This document shows, piece after piece, positions 1 through 5,851 of a stretch of DNA of 7,802 nt (its first letter is position 1; each line of letters opens with the position of its first letter). The position numbers were made by a program, and so were the translations under genes. The stretch is taken from positions 1-7,802 of the forward strand of contig CAIXQT010000383.1 in NCBI GenBank assembly GCA_903921665.1, written 5' to 3'. This DNA comes from an uncultured Opitutia bacterium (GTDB taxonomy: Bacteria; Verrucomicrobiota; Verrucomicrobiia; Opitutales; UBA953). Under the pieces are notes generated by a model, which searched no databases, was not told where the DNA came from, and saw only the letters and a program-made list of their open reading frames with translations.

Positions 1-117
1 GACCGCGGCGAATAACGGCCAAATACGACGGAGCAACGAACCTAGGGGCGGATTCATAAGATACTTCTGAATACATGGCACGAGACCGCAATGACCGACT
101 TCAATCCATACCACGGG

Positions 118-141
118 TTGCAGGCAAAGAACGAGCTGCAA
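118..141. repeat. Inverted repeat TTGCAG-N12-CTGCAA upstream of the oxidoreductase gene
   Basis: Six-base arms at 118-123 and 136-141 are perfectly complementary and are separated by 12 bases. Their centres are 18 bp apart, roughly two helical turns, which would suit a dimeric regulator. The repeat lies 17 bp before the oxidoreductase ATG. Arms this short can arise by chance, so an operator role is only a guess. Confidence 0.25.
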
Positions 142-155
142 GGATGATGTCATCC
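142..155. repeat. 14-bp palindrome GGATGA-TG-TCATCC over the presumed ribosome-binding region
   Basis: The palindrome directly follows the preceding inverted repeat and ends 2 bases before the oxidoreductase ATG. As RNA it could fold as a 5-bp stem (GGATG/CATCC) with a 4-base loop. That fold would include most of the only purine-rich Shine-Dalgarno candidate (AGGA, 141-144), so it could reduce translation initiation. Alternatively it is a protein-binding site on DNA, or chance. Confidence 0.3.
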
Positions 156-157
156 CC

Positions 158-1366
158 ATGAGCACCCGTCGCGACTTCCTCCGCCATACCACGTTACTAG
201 GTGCCACCCTCGCGACGACTTCGCTCTTCGGTCAAACGGGCTTCACCGCCCCGGCCCGCAAGGTCCGCGTGGCGATTGTCGGCGGCCGCTTTGGCCTCAG
301 CTTTCAATTCCATGAGCATCCAGACTGCATCGTCGAGGCGGTGGCCGAACTCCGACCCGAGCGCCTCGCGGCGCTGCAGAAGGTCTACAAGTGCGCCAAG
401 GGATACCCTTCGCTCGAAGAGATGCTCAAGGACCCCAAGGTCGAAGCGGTCTTCCTCGCCACACCGGCGCCGGATCACGTCCGTCACACCCTCCTCTGCC
501 TGGCCGCCGGCAAGCACGTGCTCAGCGCCGTCCCCGCCGCGATGACGCTCGAGGAATGCGGCCAGCTCGCTGGTGGGGTGAAGAAATCTGGCCTCACCTA
601 TATGATGGGCGAGACCAGCTGCTGGCAGCAGCTCACGATCTCGGCCCGCAAGTTCCACGCCGAAGGCCGCTTCGGCCAACTGTATTACACGGAATCGGAA
701 TACCACCATCCCGGACTCGAGACGCTCTATTTCGAGAAGGGCAAGCGCACCTGGCGCCATGGCTTGCCGCCAATGCATTACCCGACCCACTGCACATCGC
801 ACCTGCTCAGCGTGACGGGCGAACGACTGACGGAAGTCGTCTGCCATGGCTGGGGCGACGAGCACCCGATCGTGAAGGACAACGCCTATCAAAACCCCTT
901 CTGGACCGAGACCGCCCTCTTCCGCACCGACCGTGGCAACAGCATGCGCGTGGCCATCTGGTGGCGCGGCGCCCAGAAAGGCGGCGAACGCGCCCGCTAC
1001 TTCGGCGACAAGATGAGCTTCTATTTCAGCGACCCCACCGGCACCGCCGGCCCCTCGATCGTCCGGGCCGAGACGAAGACCGAAAAGGATAGCGGCGGCT
1101 TCGAGCGTTCGTCGCAGATTCTCGAAAAGTACGCCGAGGTCAAATGGTGGCAGACCGACATGCTTCCGGAGCCACTCCGCCACGACAGCGGCCACGAAGG
1201 CTCGCATTGCTTCATCACGCACGAGTTCGTCGACGCGATCGCGAAGGGCCGCAAGCCGTTCGTCGGGATCGACGAAGCGCTGGCCTACACGGTGCCGGGG
1301 ATGATCGCTCACCAGTCCGCGCTCAACGACGGCCAGTCTCTCAAAATCCCGACCATCACGGGCTGA
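158..1366 (+). CDS. Tat-exported Gfo/Idh/MocA-family oxidoreductase-like protein
   Basis: The 402-residue protein begins with a twin-arginine signal: residues 2-8 read STRRDFL, followed by a hydrophobic stretch to about residue 25. It is therefore probably exported folded to the periplasm. A Rossmann-type N-terminal domain starts at residue 35 (KVRVAIVGG). The dinucleotide loop is GGRFG at 42-46, a variant of GxGxxG. The family's EKP motif, whose lysine normally lies at the nicotinamide, is replaced by Ala-Val-Pro at 124-126 in an otherwise typical GKHVL context. The C-terminal alpha/beta domain has EYHHP at 181-185 and the His-rich segment YPTHCTSH at 208-215, which resembles a subfamily common in Planctomycetota and Verrucomicrobiota. 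Family members mostly act on sugars and derivatives, but the substrate cannot be named here. The start is supported by the intact Tat motif directly after the ATG; an AGGA lies 13 nt upstream, further than ideal. The downstream gene is convergent, so no operon partner is visible. Family assignment is confident; catalytic activity is uncertain. Confidence 0.9.
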   Translation: MSTRRDFLRHTTLLGATLATTSLFGQTGFTAPARKVRVAIVGGRFGLSFQFHEHPDCIVEAVAELRPERLAALQKVYKCAKGYPSLEEMLKDPKVEAVFLATPAPDHVRHTLLCLAAGKHVLSAVPAAMTLEECGQLAGGVKKSGLTYMMGETSCWQQLTISARKFHAEGRFGQLYYTESEYHHPGLETLYFEKGKRTWRHGLPPMHYPTHCTSHLLSVTGERLTEVVCHGWGDEHPIVKDNAYQNPFWTETALFRTDRGNSMRVAIWWRGAQKGGERARYFGDKMSFYFSDPTGTAGPSIVRAETKTEKDSGGFERSSQILEKYAEVKWWQTDMLPEPLRHDSGHEGSHCFITHEFVDAIAKGRKPFVGIDEALAYTVPGMIAHQSALNDGQSLKIPTITG

Positions 1367-1378
1367 CGCGCTTTCGCG
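1367..1378. terminator. Small GC hairpin after the oxidoreductase stop codon (weak terminator candidate)
   Basis: CGCG (1367-1370), loop CTTT, CGCG (1375-1378) begins directly after the TGA at 1364-1366. The stem is only 4 bp and is followed by a C-rich stretch, not a T run. It does not meet the usual criteria for an intrinsic terminator and is listed only because it is the sole hairpin in the 55-bp convergent gap. Confidence 0.2.
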
Positions 1379-1390
1379 CACCGGCCCTCA

Positions 1391-1416
1391 CCTTGCCCCC
1401 TTGTCCCCTTGCCCCC
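1391..1416. repeat. 8-bp tandem repeat, three copies of CCTTGYCC
   Basis: Copies start at 1391, 1399 and 1407 and read CCTTGCCC, CCTTGTCC and CCTTGCCC, with two further C residues. The minus strand is therefore G-rich, with runs of 5, 4 and 5 G separated by 3-4 bases. The repeat lies between two convergent stop codons and covers the end of both 3' untranslated regions. No coding role is visible. Confidence 0.6.
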
Positions 1417-1421
1417 TATGA

Positions 1422-2351
1422 TCAGGGCATCTCCGCGCCTCGGGCCGCGGTGACGAGGTGATACCACTCTTCGCGGGTCAGTTCGAGGTCGGCCGCGGCG
1501 GCGAGCTGCTTGATCTGCTCGGGCTGGGTGGTGCCGATGATGGGGACGATCTTGGCCGGGTGCTTGAGGATCCAGGCGAGGGCGATGAGCTCACGGCCGA
1601 CGCCACGCTCCTTGGCGATACGATCCAGGACAGCCAGAACGGCCGTCGGATTATAATGACGCTGCCCAGGCAAGAGGTCCACGCCACCCGAACCGAGCAG
1701 GCCGGCGCCGAGCGGACTCCACGCCAGCGGGGTCACCTTCTTTTCCTGACACTGGTCCAGCGTGCCGTCGTGCAAGGCATAGAGCTGCACGAGGCTGACC
1801 TCGACCTGGTTCGTGACCAGGGGGAAGGAGAGCGCGTTCTGGAGGAGCGAGAACTGCGAGGGGCTGAAATTACTGACGCCGAATTCGCGCACCTTACCGG
1901 AGGCACGGAGTTCAGTGAAGACCCCGGCGACCTCACCCGCGTCCATGAGGTAATCGGGGCGATGCAGGTGGAGCAGGTCGATCGTCTCGACGCCGAGCTG
2001 CTTGAGCGAGAGTTCGCACTGGGCGAGGAGGTGACCGCGAGAGAAGTCATAGCGCACCGGGGCGCCGACGGGGCGGTTCTTGAAACGGATGCCGCCCTTG
2101 GTCGCGATGGTCATCTTGGCGCGTAGGCCGGGGTTCTCCTTCAGGATGCGGCCGAAGACGCGCTCGGCCTCGCCGTCGCAATAGATGTCGGCGTGATCGA
2201 AGAGCGTGTAGCCTGCGTCGACGGCGGCGAAGATCGCCGCCTTGGCCGTGGCGTAATCCGCGACGGCGTCGCCCTTGGTGGCGATGCGCCAGCAGCCGTA
2301 GGCCAGTCGACTGGAGGTGAGCTGGCTCTGCCCGAGGGTGACGGTCTTCAT
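1422..2351 (-). CDS. YdhF-like aldo/keto reductase
   Basis: This 309-residue protein is a cytoplasmic NADPH-dependent reductase of the aldo/keto reductase superfamily, a TIM barrel expected to reduce carbonyl compounds. The catalytic tetrad is complete: Asp52 and Tyr57 in FDHADIY, Lys85 in ATKGG, and His130 in LHLHRPD. Later landmarks are GKVREFGVSNFSPSQFSLLQ, TNQVEVS, LAWSPLGAG and the cofactor-binding PIIGTTQPEQI near the C-terminus. Order and wording follow E. coli YdhF closely, including DGTLDQ and the C-terminal TREEW segment. The length is normal for the family. The ATG is preceded by TAAGG with about 4 bases of spacing, supporting this start. It is divergent from the metal-efflux gene and shares an 84-bp control region with it, so co-regulation is possible but unproven. 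The physiological substrate is not evident. Confidence 0.93.
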   Translation of the reverse strand: MKTVTLGQSQLTSSRLAYGCWRIATKGDAVADYATAKAAIFAAVDAGYTLFDHADIYCDGEAERVFGRILKENPGLRAKMTIATKGGIRFKNRPVGAPVRYDFSRGHLLAQCELSLKQLGVETIDLLHLHRPDYLMDAGEVAGVFTELRASGKVREFGVSNFSPSQFSLLQNALSFPLVTNQVEVSLVQLYALHDGTLDQCQEKKVTPLAWSPLGAGLLGSGGVDLLPGQRHYNPTAVLAVLDRIAKERGVGRELIALAWILKHPAKIVPIIGTTQPEQIKQLAAAADLELTREEWYHLVTAARGAEMP

Positions 2352-2389
2352 GAGGCCTTAGGAAGGAAAAGCCCCGCCGTACCGCAAGC

Positions 2390-2419
2390 CTATCCCCAAG
2401 GTCGACAGGCTGGGGATAG
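2390..2419. promoter_or_regulatory. 9-bp inverted repeat CTATCCCCA-N12-TGGGGATAG in the divergent rcnA/reductase gap
   Basis: Perfect arms lie at 2390-2398 and 2411-2419, with a 12-base spacer that itself contains the palindrome GTCGAC. The site is the only strong structure in the 84 bp between the two divergent starts. Its position suits an operator controlling one or both genes. C4/G4 tracts flanked by A/T resemble the general style of operators bound by CsoR/RcnR-family metal sensors, which control rcnA-type genes elsewhere, although the spacer here is longer than in the examples I recall. In rcnA mRNA the same sequence could form a 9-bp stem just upstream of the ribosome-binding site. The structure is directly visible; its function is inferred. 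Confidence 0.5.
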
Positions 2420-2424
2420 CCGCT

Positions 2425-2428
2425 AAGG
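2425..2428 (+). promoter_or_regulatory. Ribosome-binding site of rcnA (AAGG)
   Basis: AAGG lies 7 bases before the ATG at 2436, a standard spacing. This supports the chosen start, which also aligns with the N-terminus of E. coli RcnA. The site is 5 bases downstream of the inverted repeat, so an RNA hairpin there could affect ribosome access. Confidence 0.55.
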
Positions 2429-2435
2429 TCAGGCC

Positions 2436-3218
2436 ATGGACTTCTCCCAGCTACTGCAACAGGGCACCGCCCATGCCTGGCTTTACGTTCCCGTGGCGAT
2501 CCTGCTCGGAGCGCTCCACGGCCTCGAGCCTGGCCACTCGAAGACCATGATGGCAGCCTTCATCATCGCCGTGCGCGGGACCGCCTGGCAGGCCGCCCTG
2601 CTCGGCTTCTGCGCCGCCCTCTCGCACACGCTCATCATCTGGATTCTCGCCGGCTTGGCGCTCAAATACGGCTCCCATTGGAACGTCGAACAGACCGAAC
2701 CCTACTTCCTCCTCATCAGCGGCCTCATCGTCATCGGCATGGCCGTGTGGACCATCATGCGCCTGCGCGAAGAGCATGGCCATCATCACCACCATCACGG
2801 CGAAGGCGACAATGGCCACGGCCATCATCACGGCCACGAGGACGAGGATGCGCACGCCCGCGCCCATGCGGCCGAGATCCAGAAGCGCTTCGCCGGCCGG
2901 CACGTCACGACCGGACAGATCGTCATCTTCGGCCTCACCGGTGGGCTCATGCCCTGCCCCGCCGCGGTCTCGATCCTCATCGTCTGTCTACAGCTCAAAG
3001 AATTCTCCCTCGGCTTCAGCATCGTGGCGGCCTTCAGCCTGGGCCTCGCCCTGACGATGATCTCCGTCGGCGTGCTCGCCTCCTGGGGCTTCCAGAAGCT
3101 CGCTGAGAAGTCCGGCTGGTTCAGCCGCGTCGCCGCCCGCGCCCCTTACGTCTCGTCCTACTTGCTGATTGCCCTCGGCCTCGCCTTCGCCTTCCGGGGG
3201 CTGGCGATGATGAAGTGA
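2436..3218 (+). CDS. rcnA: Nickel/cobalt efflux membrane protein RcnA (NicO family)
   Basis: The 260-residue inner-membrane protein exports excess Ni(II)/Co(II) from the cytoplasm. About six hydrophobic segments flank a central polar loop. The N-terminal signature HGLEPGHSK lies at residues 28-36, continuing TMMAAFIIA, and the second-half signature GLTGGLMPCPAA ends at 177; these are family metal-transport motifs. The loop (residues 112-147) holds about 14 histidines, including six in a row at 116-121, and then DAHARAHA. This matches the metal-binding loop of E. coli RcnA, which I recall as very similar over the full length. Length is close to that homologue (about 274), with a somewhat shorter His loop. 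No rcnR-type regulator gene is in the window; the inverted repeat at 2390-2419 is a candidate operator. Its stop codon is 3 bp from the stop of the convergent VWA gene, so any terminator must lie inside the opposing coding sequence. Codon use resembles the neighbours. Confidence 0.95.
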   Translation: MDFSQLLQQGTAHAWLYVPVAILLGALHGLEPGHSKTMMAAFIIAVRGTAWQAALLGFCAALSHTLIIWILAGLALKYGSHWNVEQTEPYFLLISGLIVIGMAVWTIMRLREEHGHHHHHHGEGDNGHGHHHGHEDEDAHARAHAAEIQKRFAGRHVTTGQIVIFGLTGGLMPCPAAVSILIVCLQLKEFSLGFSIVAAFSLGLALTMISVGVLASWGFQKLAEKSGWFSRVAARAPYVSSYLLIALGLAFAFRGLAMMK

Positions 3219-3221
3219 GGC

Positions 3222-4154
3222 TCACCAAGGCGTGAAGCGGAGGCCGAAGAGCGCGAAGACGGCGGCGGCGAGCAGGCCGAGCGCCGGCAGGAAGAAAGGG
3301 TCGTAATAATCGGCGGCCCGCGGCTTCTTCTCGAGCACGACGACCTTCTTCATCTCGTCGATCCGCTTGAAGACGGCATTAAGGGCTTCGGGGGTGACGG
3401 CGTTGAAGGCCTCGCCGCCGGAGGATCGGGCGATGCCGATGAGCGCCGGATCCACGGGGATGTCCGTCATGAGCACGACGAAGACGATGACGCCCTTCTC
3501 CTTGAGGTCGGCGATGATGGGGACGTCCTTGGGGGACTTGATGTCGGGACTCTCGCCGTCCGTGATGAGGATGATCATCCGATCGCCCAAGGGGCGCGCG
3601 GCGAGGTGCGCGGAGGCCCCGTAAAGGGCGTTGCCGATGAAGGTGCCGCCCCAGAGTTCGTCGGGCAGGACGTTGGGCGCGATGAACGGCCGCGAGAGCA
3701 TGATGGTCTCGGTGTCCAAGGTCAGCGGCACCCAATGGATGAAGTTGCGCGAGAAGATCGTCAGGCCGAAGGCGTCGCCTTTGCGGTGGTGCAGGAACTT
3801 CTCGAGCGACTCCATGGCGGAATCGAAGCGGCTATGCCTGCCCTTGCTCTGGTTGCCATGGGGCTCGCGCATACTGCCCGAGGTATCGAGCACGACCTGG
3901 ATGTTGGTCAGCTGACGTTCGACCTCGGGCGGCTGGAAGGTGATGGGGTGCGCGAGGAACAGGACAGCGACGGCCAGCAAGCCCGCCGGCAGGCAGTTGG
4001 CGAGGAGCACGAGGCAACGCAGGAACCATCCGCGACGGCCCTTGCCGCCGTCGTAGGGCATCGCAAGGGGCTGACCGGGGCGAACCCACTCCCAGAAGGC
4101 CAAAATGACCGGAAGGGCCAGCAGCGCGAGCCATTGGGGATGCAGGAAGGTCAT
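3222..4154 (-). CDS. BatA-like membrane VWA-domain protein
   Basis: The 310-residue protein is arranged like BatA: hydrophobic N-terminus (about 8-24, starting FLHPQWLALLALP), a second TM (about 46-68), a von Willebrand factor A domain, and a C-terminal TM (about 288-305). The metal-ion-dependent adhesion site is intact: DTSGSM at 90-95, Thr171 in GGTFIG, and Asp199 in ITDGES. It is thus expected to bind a divalent cation and partner proteins at the membrane, probably working with the MoxR ATPase of the same operon. The frame is open upstream to 4244, but those residues are Arg/Pro-rich and unlike the family. The ATG at 4154 starts a typical BatA N-terminus and overlaps the upstream stop as ATGA, implying translational coupling. 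It is the last gene of the visible operon; BatB or TPR genes do not follow, since rcnA lies directly beyond on the other strand. Client and exact function are unknown. Confidence 0.9.
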   Translation of the reverse strand: MTFLHPQWLALLALPVILAFWEWVRPGQPLAMPYDGGKGRRGWFLRCLVLLANCLPAGLLAVAVLFLAHPITFQPPEVERQLTNIQVVLDTSGSMREPHGNQSKGRHSRFDSAMESLEKFLHHRKGDAFGLTIFSRNFIHWVPLTLDTETIMLSRPFIAPNVLPDELWGGTFIGNALYGASAHLAARPLGDRMIILITDGESPDIKSPKDVPIIADLKEKGVIVFVVLMTDIPVDPALIGIARSSGGEAFNAVTPEALNAVFKRIDEMKKVVVLEKKPRAADYYDPFFLPALGLLAAAVFALFGLRFTPW

Positions 4155-4981
4155 GGGCGGACGGCGGTCTGGGCCGGCAAGCGCTGGCGGATGATCTGAG
4201 CGATCTCGGCGTCGGCGACCCCGGAGCCGGGACGATGCAACCAACGCTGCAGGCGAACCAACGCCTCGCCGGTGCGCTCACCGCGGGCGATGGCGGCCAA
4301 GACCTCGGCCATCGGGGCGCCGGCCGGGACGAGGCCTTCGCGCCAGCAACGGAGCAGGAGCATCTCGAGCGTGGCTTTCTGCGCGGCGGAAAGGCCGCCC
4401 TGTTCAAGTTCAGCCAGGAGCCGGCGGAGCTGCTCGGCGACGGTCAACGGCGCCTGGACGGGAGCCGGGACCGGTTTCTTCGGACGACGCCAGAAGATGA
4501 GCGCAAGCAACCAGAGGATCCAGAAGACGAACAAACCCACGAGGGTCGCCTGATAATACCCGCGCACCTCGATGCCGATGTCCTCGGTCTCCTTGACCCG
4601 AGCCTCGAGTTCCTTCGACAGCTTGGGGTCGCCCTTCACCTTGAACGACGGCAGCCCGCTCAGCGCCGCGCCGTTATCCGACATGAGATACTCGATGAGG
4701 TCGTGCTCGCCCTCGCGGTTCACGAGATAACGGACGTCATAGACCTTCGCCCCGCCCTGCTCCGTCACCTGCGCGATGCGCACGTTGACCGCCACGCCGT
4801 AACGGAACGGCTTCACGACCAGGCCCGGGCCGCTGTAAGTGATGATGGCGGCCTGCTCGACGCCCAGCGGCACCTTGAGGTTGTCATCCTCCTGCAGGAA
4901 CCACCAGACGCCGACGCCGATCACGAGCCCGGCCAGCCCACGGAAGAGCCAGCCACGGAACGATGTCTTGGAGGCGGCCAT
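4151..4981 (-). CDS. Two-TM protein of the MoxR/VWA operon, unnamed family
   Basis: I do not recognise a named family for this 276-residue protein. An N-terminal TM (about 11-29) is followed by an extracytoplasmic domain (about 30-142), a strong TM (about 145-164, rich in Trp/Phe/Leu, ending WRRPKK), and a helical cytoplasmic tail (about 170-276) containing EQLRRLLAELEQGG, LEMLLLRCWREG and a final IIRQRLP. Domain order and position between the DUF58 and VWA genes suggest a role like the DUF4381 or BatD-type proteins found in such clusters, but this rests on architecture and context only. The frame is open back to 5407, but that part overlaps the DUF58 gene and looks like shadow translation. 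The ATG at 4981 leads directly into a plausible TM and lies 2 bp after the DUF58 stop. There is no Shine-Dalgarno sequence, so translation is probably coupled to the gene before it. Its stop overlaps the VWA start by 4 bp. Confidence 0.85.
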   Translation of the reverse strand: MAASKTSFRGWLFRGLAGLVIGVGVWWFLQEDDNLKVPLGVEQAAIITYSGPGLVVKPFRYGVAVNVRIAQVTEQGGAKVYDVRYLVNREGEHDLIEYLMSDNGAALSGLPSFKVKGDPKLSKELEARVKETEDIGIEVRGYYQATLVGLFVFWILWLLALIFWRRPKKPVPAPVQAPLTVAEQLRRLLAELEQGGLSAAQKATLEMLLLRCWREGLVPAGAPMAEVLAAIARGERTGEALVRLQRWLHRPGSGVADAEIAQIIRQRLPAQTAVRP

Positions 4982-4983
4982 GG

Positions 4984-5847
4984 TCAGCGGGCGGAACGGC
5001 TGGCGAAGCCGCGGTTCTTCAGGAAATAGGTCAGTCTGCCGAGGATCGGCTGATCCGTGGGCAGATGGAGGTAATCGATCCCGAAGCGGCTGAGTTCGGC
5101 CTTCCAGCCAGACGAATCGACGCGGCGGAGGCCGCCGAAGCCGACGAACCCACGGCCCGACTCCGCCTCGACGCCGCGGATGATGCCCGCGCCACGGAGG
5201 CCTTGTTCGGCCGGGTCCTCGAAATGCAGGACGATGCAGTCGTGGCGTTGCGCCAGCACCTGCAGGGCGGCGATGGCGTCCGGGGCATGCAGGTCGCTGA
5301 GCACGATGACCGTCGTGCGCTTGGCGAGGGACGGGGCGAGTTCGCGGGCGCGGACCGACAACGAGGTGACCTCGGCGAAGTCGTGCTGACGGAGCTGATG
5401 CGCCCACTCCATGACGATATTACGCGAAAGGGTCGGGCGGATGTGCAGCTCACGGGCCCCGCAACCCAGGAGTCCGACGGGGGTGACCGACGACTGCGCG
5501 GCGAGGCCGATGCCGGTGGCCACGCGCACGGCCCAGGCGTACTTGCTCAGCGGCTGCGAAGACACGCACATGGAAGCCGACGTATCGAGCAGGAGATAGA
5601 GCGGGATCTGCTTGGTCTCCTTGAATTCCTTCACGTACAGCTTGCCGAGGCGCGCCGAGATCTTCCAGTCGATGAACTTGACCGCGTCGCCCGCCACATA
5701 CGGACGGGACTGGACGTACTCCAGGCCGGCGCCATGGAACACGGAATCACGCTGGCCGAAGTCCAGGCTGTTCGCGAGGCGCCGGACGGCGACTTCGAAC
5801 TGCCGGCTGTCGACCGGATCGTGAGGCAATGTCCGCTGACGTCGCAT
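4984..5847 (-). CDS. DUF58 protein with VWA-like metal site
   Basis: The 287-residue soluble protein carries the DUF58 hallmark at residues 48-75: RPYVAGDAVKFIDWKISAR followed by KLYVKEF, corresponding to the family's RxYxxGD...IDWxxSAR consensus. A VWA-like fold follows, with DTSASM at 88-93 (Asp88, Ser90 and Ser92 as metal ligands) and SDLHAP around 184-189. There is no TM segment or signal peptide, so it should be cytoplasmic or peripheral. DUF58 genes are almost always adjacent to moxR, and the proteins are thought to be adaptors or partners of the MoxR ATPase. Length is normal, about 290-300 in compact members. It starts 4 bp after the moxR stop and ends 2 bp before the next start, so co-transcription is nearly certain. 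No convincing Shine-Dalgarno sequence was seen. Confidence 0.93.
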   Translation of the reverse strand: MRRQRTLPHDPVDSRQFEVAVRRLANSLDFGQRDSVFHGAGLEYVQSRPYVAGDAVKFIDWKISARLGKLYVKEFKETKQIPLYLLLDTSASMCVSSQPLSKYAWAVRVATGIGLAAQSSVTPVGLLGCGARELHIRPTLSRNIVMEWAHQLRQHDFAEVTSLSVRARELAPSLAKRTTVIVLSDLHAPDAIAALQVLAQRHDCIVLHFEDPAEQGLRGAGIIRGVEAESGRGFVGFGGLRRVDSSGWKAELSRFGIDYLHLPTDQPILGRLTYFLKNRGFASRSAR

Positions 5848-5851
5848 CGGC

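Noticed and set aside
57..62. -10 promoter element TAAGAT before the oxidoreductase gene
   Set aside because: Only four of six consensus bases match, and no -35 element is found at suitable spacing.
1..70. Tail of an upstream plus-strand gene entering from the left edge
   Set aside because: Two plus frames stay open for only 18-22 codons before a stop, and the residues show no recognisable features, so no partial gene can be supported.
197..1381. Long minus-strand open frame (394 codons) opposite the oxidoreductase gene
   Set aside because: It is the codon-phase mirror of a GC-rich gene. The translation is rich in Ala/Arg/Glu/Gly with no recognisable domain, while the plus strand has Tat and Rossmann motifs.
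2390..2419. Paired DnaA boxes
   Set aside because: Each arm differs from the TTATCCACA consensus at two positions, and there is no AT-rich region or replication gene nearby.
2776..2900. Simple repeat in the His-codon stretch of rcnA as a possible sequencing or slippage artefact
   Set aside because: The frame is intact through the stretch, and the His-rich loop is expected for RcnA.
4155..4244. Upstream start at 4244 for the VWA gene
   Set aside because: The added 30 residues are Arg-rich and overlap the preceding gene. The ATG at 4154 gives a family-typical N-terminus and an ATGA coupling overlap.
4982..5407. In-frame upstream extension of the two-TM protein to 418 residues
   Set aside because: The extension is Arg/Pro-rich, overlaps the DUF58 coding sequence, and the ATG at 4981 directly precedes a normal membrane segment 2 bp after the DUF58 stop.
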